Below, piece by piece: positions 57,348 to 64,000 of a stretch of 64,000 nt of DNA; positions within the stretch are counted from its first letter, which is position 1; the number at the start of each line of letters is the position of its first letter. The DNA is taken from the NCBI GenBank assembly GCA_021234155.1, contig JAJEKV010000033.1:6746635-6810634 (forward strand). The letters are read 5' to 3'. This stretch comes from Isoetes taiwanensis. Its lineage: Eukaryota; Streptophyta; Lycopodiopsida; Isoetales; Isoetaceae. The notes beneath the pieces are model-generated. The model was not told the DNA's origin, did no database searches, and was given only the letters and a program-made list of their open reading frames with translations. The position numbers and the translations under genes were made by a program.

Positions 57348-58944
57348 TGTGACACTCCCTGAATATATACGACCCCCGGACGTATACATATGGGGACTTT
57401 CCCCTCCCATGGCAACCATCTTGCCATGAGCAGGGCCCTCCGTCTGACCCGGGCCATCTACGTAGAGAGGCTCGAGTGAAGGACATGGAGGTGTCATTCG
57501 GCCCACGCCTTCGATGGGCTCCTACGTCGCGGAAGCATGAATACAAGGGTTAGCACACAGCATAAAATATATATAAATAACCACCACGAAGGGTGGCGCA
57601 TCCATCCAAATACCAACAACAAAGAATATGCATCTAAACCTAAGAAAACACCCCAAACCCCAGGCTCTACCCCGGTTCAGACTCCTGTGAGGACGGACTG
57701 ACGGCTCGGTCTCAAGAGATCAGCAGACAGAGGTAAAACCTGGCGTCGGCTAGGGTTGTCCACTCCATCCGCCCCTCCTGTGCACACTTTGCAGATCGAT
57801 CCACGCTATGGCTTCGCTATAGCCTTCCGGAGACGCAGACTCAAGGTATCACCCTTTTGAGCCTACTCCAGGGTTCATGATGCCCCGGTCCGATGAGGCA
57901 GGTCAGGGAAGCGTCCCCTTCCAGGATCACAGTGGTTCCATGGGTGAGCTAGAGAATACGTGCCGCATCAGCGACCCCCGCATCCGTACCCAACTTACTC
58001 ACCCTAAATCTACTCAAAGTGCAAGATGCTCCATACAGATCACACCTCTACACCCAGGGAGTGTCAGACCCATACCCGGCCCTCTACGTGACCGGCTATC
58101 AGGCCTAGCCCACCGTATGAGTCTCAGGAGCCTTTTATGTTCGTGCAGACCCCACCCCCACTTCACCACTGCGTCCCTTCTCTGGTGCTAAGCCAGACCA
58201 TACAGTCTACGACCCGGTGGTCTCTTGCACACAGGCCGCATATAATGGGAATACTACAAGGCTCTATCTAGGAGCATACTATCATATATGAGCTCAGAGG
58301 TCTCTACCCCCCCTTTAAACCCCTGTTTAATGGAAGCTACCGAAATACTTCATAGATACATCAATCATTCCTTAACAGAGCACCATTCATAATTGAAATG
58401 TAATCCTACTTACCAGAGAAGGGTTAATCTCAACAAAGGCAATCAGAAAAGAGAGTACTGAAGTACTATCCTACAATTCACAAGCTAAGCTACTACTAAC
58501 CCGTGTTTCGGCTGGAACCATTATCGTGAGGTGCTTCCATATTGCTGTAACTAGGTGGCAGCGACAGCTAGTGGTTGTTCCGTTGATTTGGGGAAGTCAG
58601 CAACAGTCCTTGGGCGCTCAACTGCTCCTTGGGCGCTCAACTGGTTCGATTATGGTTGATATGGGGGTGGTGATCCACCTTAATGGATCCAATTAGAATC
58701 CCCATGCTGGCCAATCGAGTTTGGCCAGGTGGCGCTTTCCCAAACCATAATTGGCTTAATCATCCTTCTTAATTATTAATTTCCTTAATCATAGGTTATT
58801 ATCCTTAATGATTAAATTAGCATAGCTAATTTAATCCCTTTTAGGTCAACCCCCTAGGTTACCATACCCCATAGTGGCGTATCTATACCGGGTGACGTGT
58901 CAATGTATTTATACGTATACCGTATAAATACTTGGAACGTCACA
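57348..58944 (-). mobile_element. 3' LTR of the chromovirus
   Basis: 1597 bp. On the minus strand it starts TGTGACGTTCC next to the polypurine tract and ends GGGAGTGTCACA at 57348; both ends carry the TG...CA signature within a TGTGAC/GTCACA inverted repeat. It contains several GTATACCGTATAAATAC-type words (58915-58935), possible TATA elements. Confidence 0.88.
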
Positions 58945-58958
58945 TTCTCCCCTCCTTT
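58945..58958 (-). promoter_or_regulatory. Polypurine tract of the chromovirus
   Basis: AAAGGAGGGGAGAA on the minus strand, directly abutting the LTR start TGTGACG. It sets the orientation of the element. Confidence 0.85.
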
Positions 58959-59544
58959 AGAATTAATGCTGTCCTCAGCATTAAGGTTAGATACCAAAAA
59001 TAGGACATGATATTATGAAGGAAGGTAATTCCTTATTTCCCGAAAGTAATATATATTAAAAACTTTAAAGTTTAGAACAACTTAAGCACCGAGGTGCATT
59101 TCACATGATTATCGTAATTAAGAAGTTCAAGGACCTAAGTCCAATACCAATATCCGAGTAATAACAAAACAAGACGTGTAGACAAAATAAAACTGAAGAA
59201 ATCGGGCTATCAGCAACCCCCTTTTACATGGGCAGGTCACGTACTGCTCACTGGCCTGCACATGTCAGTATATCAGTATGTATAATTAGATTGTGGTTGA
59301 AGGGACCACCCCCTTATAATAAATAAAAGAAAACTCTATCTACCAGGGAACCTGCCATGTCTATGGTTTGCAATTCATTGCAGCATAGGGAATGGCCAAG
59401 TTCCCATTGTAGCCGAGATGAACGCAACCTATAACTATATGCTCTCCAAGCAAGTCATGGTCAGGTCAACATTGACAGCACACCACGTCCTAGAGAACAC
59501 AAAGGTGATCTCATCATCGGTAACTATTATTGTTTACAATGCAT
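58959..59544 (-). other. 3' untranslated region of the chromovirus
   Basis: About 590 bp between the polyprotein stop and the polypurine tract, with no open frame of note. Confidence 0.65.
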
Positions 59545-61557
59545 CTACCCCTCTAGAGCACTACCCTTGGCAATCAAGCTTCCAAGCTTACCGCCGGCTG
59601 CGGGGTTGATAGCATCGTTGATGGTGCGGCCTTGAGATTCCCGCATGAAGTCCGGATAGTGCTTCTCAAGATCTATCTTCATCACCCAAGTAGCATCCTC
59701 AACTGGTAAGTGCTTCCACTTAACCAAGTATTGCAACATTTGAGTCCTTCTGGTTTGTTTATAAGCCCGATCAAGAAGAGCTTCAGGCACTATCTCCAGC
59801 GGCTCCTCTGTCATTTCTAGGAGGGTTGGGGTATCCAAAACCTCCTCTGGATCAAGGGTGTGTTGTTTCAGAAGACTCACGTGAAAGACCTTGTGGATCT
59901 TCAAGCGGGGTGGCAAATCCAAGCGATATGCCTGCTCTCCAACACGTTCAATAATTTTGAACGGTCCAGCACATCTGGGTGCCAACTTCTTGCAGTTGCC
60001 AATCTTAAGCTTGGCTTGTTTTACCTTAATCTTAAGCCAAACTGATTCACCCACCTGGAAAACGCGTGGGGTTCTGTGCTTATCGGCGACACTCTTCTGA
60101 CGACTGCGTGCAGCTAATAAGTAACCACGAACTTCTTCGACCAGAGCCTGCATCTCCAAGAGGAGTTGTTGAGAAACCTCCACTTTAGAAACGGAGTTAT
60201 GCCATGTGTCTGGAGTAAGACATTGGTAGCCATAATTTATCATAAAGGGAGACATTCTGGAAGACTCATGTTTCATGCTGTTGTAGGCAAACTCGACCAG
60301 ATAAATATAGTCAGCCCATTGTGATTGCTTACTCCACACATAACTTCGTAGCATATCCTCTATAATGCGATTGGTGCGCTCTGTCTGACCATTTGTTTGA
60401 GGATGATATGCCGTACTCATAGCAAGCTTGGTTTGGATGGTGGCAAAGAAATCTTTCCAGAATGCACTTACGAATTTGGGATCCCTGTCGGAAATAATAA
60501 CTCGTGGCATTCCGTGTAACCTGAAGATCTCCTTGGCAAATAGCAGAGCAGTATCGAAGGCTGTATCCGTGGTACGACATGGCAAGAAATGAGCCATTTT
60601 CGACAATTTGTCGACCACTACCATTAACGCATCATATCCACGGAGAGTACGTGGAAGGCCCACAATGAAATCCATGGTTATCACTTCCCATTTAGCGTTG
60701 GGCACATCCAGAGGTTGCAACTCGCCTGGAATCCTTAACTGCTCAGCTTTGGTTTGCTGACATACCTGACACTGCTTAATGTACCTGGCAATGTTCTTTT
60801 TCATAGAAGGCCAGAAATAGCTGGAGCGAATCTTAAAGTAGGTCTTCATAAACCCTGCGTGTCCAGCTATAGGGCTGTTGTGCGTGTCGTGGAGGATTAG
60901 CTTACGCACTCCCGAAGTCTCAGGTACACACAACTTATCCTTGTAATATAACAAGCTGCCTTCTTTCTTATACGAACGGAAAGCTTCACGCTCCTTATCT
61001 ATGCGAGCTTGCTTGGCCAAACTATCCCAAACTTCACAGAACTCAGGATCCGTGGTCAAGGTCTGTTCTATCTGCTTCCCAAACTCACTGGTGAGTGTAG
61101 AAATTGCATTACAATGGATTCGGATTACCAAGGGGTGGCGTGACAACGCATCCGCAACCACATTGTGCTTTTCAGGTTTATACATAATTTCAAAATCATA
61201 CTCCTCCAAGAATTCCATCCATCTCCTCTGACGGAGGTTGAGATTCGGCTGGGTGGATAAATAACGGAGGCTTTGATGATCCGTATCCAACTGGAATCTT
61301 CTACCAAGAAGGTAGTGTCTCCATATCCGCAGGGCACGGACAACGGCTAACAATTCCTTATCATGGGTAGGGTATCGCTGCACTGTCTCGTTCATTTTCT
61401 TGGAATCATAGGCAATAACCCTCCCCTCCTGCATTAGGACTCCACCGGTGGCAATCTTACTAGCATCCATTGCCACTAGTTTATCCTTCTCAGGATCGGG
61501 CAACGTGAGAACTGGTGCTGACGTTAAGGCATCTTTAAGCTGTTGGAAACTTCCCTA
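59545..61557 (-). pseudogene. Chromovirus RNase H, integrase and chromodomain
   Basis: Open from the TAG at 61555-61557 to the stop at 59545. RNase H: KLVAMDASKIATGG, YPTHDKELLAVVRAL, LDTDHQSLRYL. Integrase: zinc-binding HDTHNSPIAGHAG with CQVCQQTK, then TMDFIVGLP, VIISDRDPKFVS and YHPQTNGQTERTNR (D, D, E all present). After the GPFKIIERVG linker and a domain ending HVSLLKQ comes the chromodomain (LLDRAYKQTRRTQMLQYLV; WKHLPVEDATW), which tethers the integrase to chromatin marks. Otherwise it looks functional; the upstream TAG separates it from RT. Confidence 0.9.
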
Positions 61558-63507
61558 AACTTTTGCCTTCCAGTGCTCCATCCAATCCTTCACTTTCTCA
61601 TGCTTTGTAAGATTTGTAAGAGGTGCTGCAATCTTTGCAAAATCCTTTACAAATTTCCGATAATATCCTGCTAGTCCCAAGAAACTTCGGACCTCAGAAA
61701 CATTTCCGGGAATAGGCCATTCCCTTACGGCCTCTATCTTTGCCGGATCTGTAGCAATTCCCTCTGCCGAAATGACATGGCCCAAATAATCGACCTTCGG
61801 AGTGGCAAACTTGCACTTAGAGAACTTGGCAAAGAGCTGATGACGTCTTAGCTTTTGTAGGGCCAATCTAAGATGTTTCTCATGCTCCTCTAGGGTCTTA
61901 CTATAGATGAGGATGTCGTCAAAGAAAATAACAACAAAGTCATCCAAGTATTGTCGGAAGACATCATTCATCAATCGCATGAAAGTTGCGGGGGCATTAG
62001 TTAATCCAAAAGGCATAACGGTAAACTCATAATGCCCATAACTAGTGCGAAAAGCAGATTTATGGATGTCCTCCTCTTTAATCCTTATCTGATGGTATCC
62101 GGAGTGTAGATCAATCTTTAAGAAATACTTAGCCCCTTGCAACTGGTCCATTAGATCATCTGCTCTAGGCAAAGCATAGCGATTCTTGATGGTATGCTTG
62201 TTAAGTTTCCGATAATCAATACACATCCTCAAGGAGCCATTCTTTTTCTTAACAAAAAGAATAGGAGCGCCAAAAGGCAAAACACTAGGTCGAATGAAAC
62301 CTAGGTTTAGTAACTCCTGAAGTTGCTTCTTAAGCTCTGCCAATTCTGGAGGACTCATACGGTACGGGGCCTTGCTGGTAGGCTTAGTACCTGGCTCTAA
62401 AGCTATCTCACATTCCACCCCTCTAAAAGGAGGAAGCTTCTGGATCTCATCTGGAAAAAGATCACCAAATTCTCGGAGAAGATGAGCAATCCCCTCTGGC
62501 AAGGTATCGATTACTTGCTTCTGTTTAGCATCTGACTCAATGGAGGCAAGTCTAATGACGCAAAGGAGGTTTTCCTTGCGTATAGCTTTATCTAACTGCC
62601 TGATGGACATAGACTGCATAATAGGGTTGAATGGTTCACCTTTTATAGTCACGCGGGCTCCATTAGCTGCGTTGAAGGTAACTTCCCGTTTCTCACAGTC
62701 TATGTTGGCTTTTGCAGATGCCAAGAATTCTATACCAACAATGAGGTCGTATTTGCCAATATCCATTAACTCGGCACCCAAAGCAACTGGTGCACCTGGC
62801 AACTGCATCTTGAGATTGATGCGACGGCCATGAGTATGCCTGACCTTACCACTGGCTAGAGTGACAGGCCTCGGTCGGGACCTCAAGGTTTCAAGCTGTA
62901 AGACCTGGGCCATTCTAGGAGAAGCAAAATTATGTGTACTTCCCGTATCCATAAGAATTACAAAAGGCTTACTGTCTACTTGACCTATGGTGGAAATGAC
63001 AGCAGGCTGACTTTCAGCATTGCCGGTTTCTATAGCTGCAAGGATATGAGACGCACCGTGAATATACTCGGGAGCCTCCTCCTCGACAGGTAGTGTTGAC
63101 TCAAGATCGTCCCAGTCGAGGTCGGCCATGGCCAGCTGGGCAGTCTGCGTGACATAAGGACAATTCTGCATGAAGTGCCCGGGCCGCATACACCTGTAGC
63201 ATGCCTTATCTCGGCGGAGCTGCTCTCGAGCCTCTTTGGGAATAGACTGTAAGAGGTTCCGAACTTTCCTACCGACATTGTTCTGTTTATCGGGCGTGCT
63301 GAAGGTGACTTTCTTTTCCTGGCAGCCATAAGAGTTCTGCTGAGATGGCCCCGGACTTGGCGAGCGGGGTTTGTAAGGTGTGGACGGCCGTGGCTGTAAG
63401 TAAGGAGCAGGACGTGGATACTGGTTCCTTGGTGTGTCCTCTTCGAGGCTCAATGCCTTAGCCTCAGCCTCTGCTACTGATTTCAGGTCTATGGCCTTAA
63501 CCATTCA
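61558..63507 (-). pseudogene. Chromovirus gag C-terminus, protease and reverse transcriptase
   Basis: In order: zinc knuckle [14 protein letters not shown]; protease active site [16 protein letters not shown] with [49 protein letters not shown] and the catalytic [10 protein letters not shown]; then [14 protein letters not shown] and [14 protein letters not shown]. The 5' limit is TGA at 63505-63507, where the sister copy at 35.1 kb has CGA (Arg), a CpG transition. The 3' limit is TAG at 61555-61557. All catalytic residues I can check are present. Confidence 0.9.
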
Positions 63508-64000
63508 TTTAATTGATGGGGCCAACCCTTCAATGTAACCCTCCACCGCCCTCTTTTCATTCATACCGGGTACATACAGCCTTAAGCGCATAAATTCATC
63601 AGTGTATGCCTGAACTGACATACCCTTCTGCTCTAACCTGTAGAAGGCCTGAATTTGTTGGCATTTGTGCGCACGAGGCACATAATGTGACTTAAAAGCT
63701 TTGGCAAACTTTTTGAACTTGCACCTGCTTCTGTCCAGATGCTTGGCTCTGGCATAGCCCTTCCACCATATATGGGCAGCTCCTGTAAGGTTCGTGGTGG
63801 CAACCTTTCTTGTATCCTTTTCTGTCATACCATAGGATTTTCCAAACTCCTTCATTTCATCCAACCAGGACTCTGCATTCAGTCCGCCTCTAGATTTTCC
63901 ATCAAACTGGGCCAGTTTCCTATTCTTCCATATACTAGTAATGGCCGTGTCAACTGTTTTACGATACTCCTTGTCCCGACGCTTTGGATGGTCACCAGAT
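63508..64000 (-). pseudogene. Chromovirus gag, central part
   Basis: Continues the same frame beyond the TGA and runs off the window. GRSRGGLNAESW-type lead-in, MKEFGKSYGMTEKDTRKVAT, AAHIWWKGYARAKHLDRSR and YVPGMNEKRAVEGYIEGLAP are shared with the plus-strand gag at 34293. It is the capsid-forming part of the polyprotein. Confidence 0.88.

Larger units (their letters stand above)
57348..64000 (-). mobile_element. Chromovirus-type Ty3/gypsy retrotransposon, 3' part
   Basis: On the minus strand: gag, protease, RT, RNase H, integrase and chromodomain in one frame (59545-64000), then polypurine tract and 3' LTR. The order and the C-terminal chromodomain define a chromovirus. Only two stops interrupt the frame in this window (63505-63507 TGA, 61555-61557 TAG). 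The 5' LTR, primer site and gag start lie beyond 64000. A second, deleted copy of the family is at 34.3-36.5 kb and a partial LTR at 1-1035. Confidence 0.92.

Noticed and set aside
1-64000. tRNA or rRNA genes
   Set aside because: No cloverleaf-like or ribosomal segment was noticed by eye; a covariance-model scan was not possible here.

Overview
This window is eukaryotic nuclear DNA, almost certainly from a land plant. The evidence is spliced genes with GT-AG introns, plant-type Ty3/gypsy retrotransposons, Helitrons, and one gene resembling the plastid outer envelope pore protein OEP24. The plant group cannot be fixed from sequence alone. More than three quarters of the window is transposable-element DNA, much of it nested, and only the OEP24-like gene looks like an intact host gene.

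Layout. 1-1035 is a partial LTR of a chromodomain Ty3 family. An aspartic-protease exon relic (1817-1979) and a CACATGTG-rich repeat field (2150-2560) follow. 4035-33717 is a minus-strand Ty3 element of Athila/Tat type with LTRs, a tRNA-Asp-like primer site, gag with three zinc knuckles, protease, RT-RNase H, integrase and a large extra ORF in the env position; it has an ATTAC target-site duplication. It is split between gag and pol by a plus-strand, 19.2 kb, non-coding LTR element (11948-31112, duplication ATACT). The 5' LTR of that second element is itself split by two tandem pyrimidine-rich Helitrons (12548-16268). So there are three nested insertion levels.

33.7-39.6 kb holds plus-strand Ty3 remnants, one cut by a further Helitron-like end (36539), followed by two small inverted-repeat elements (39942-40263 and 41131-41489).

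42878-51338 is the most interesting part: an 8.46 kb unit bounded by 27-bp inverted repeats (25/27 identical). It carries two divergent decayed genes. One, on the minus strand, has an apparent ParB-like domain followed by a beta-class N4/N6 DNA methyltransferase, with four GT-AG introns whose phases agree. The other, on the plus strand, is a DUF7869-like protein that could be a transposase. Between them lies a roughly 400-bp palindrome built from units around TTCCGGAA. It looks like a large DNA transposon carrying its own DNA methyltransferase.

51.3-57.3 kb is host-like: two copies of a ~290-bp repeat with a palindromic G-box, the OEP24-like gene (53513-54199, minus), and about 3 kb with no recognisable gene. 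57348-64000 is the 3' part of a minus-strand chromovirus (3' LTR, polypurine tract, chromodomain integrase, RNase H, RT, protease, gag), whose 5' end lies beyond the window. Across these elements many premature stops read TAG or TGA where CAG, TGG or CGA is seen in a paralog or expected, the pattern left by deamination of methylated C in CHG and CG contexts.
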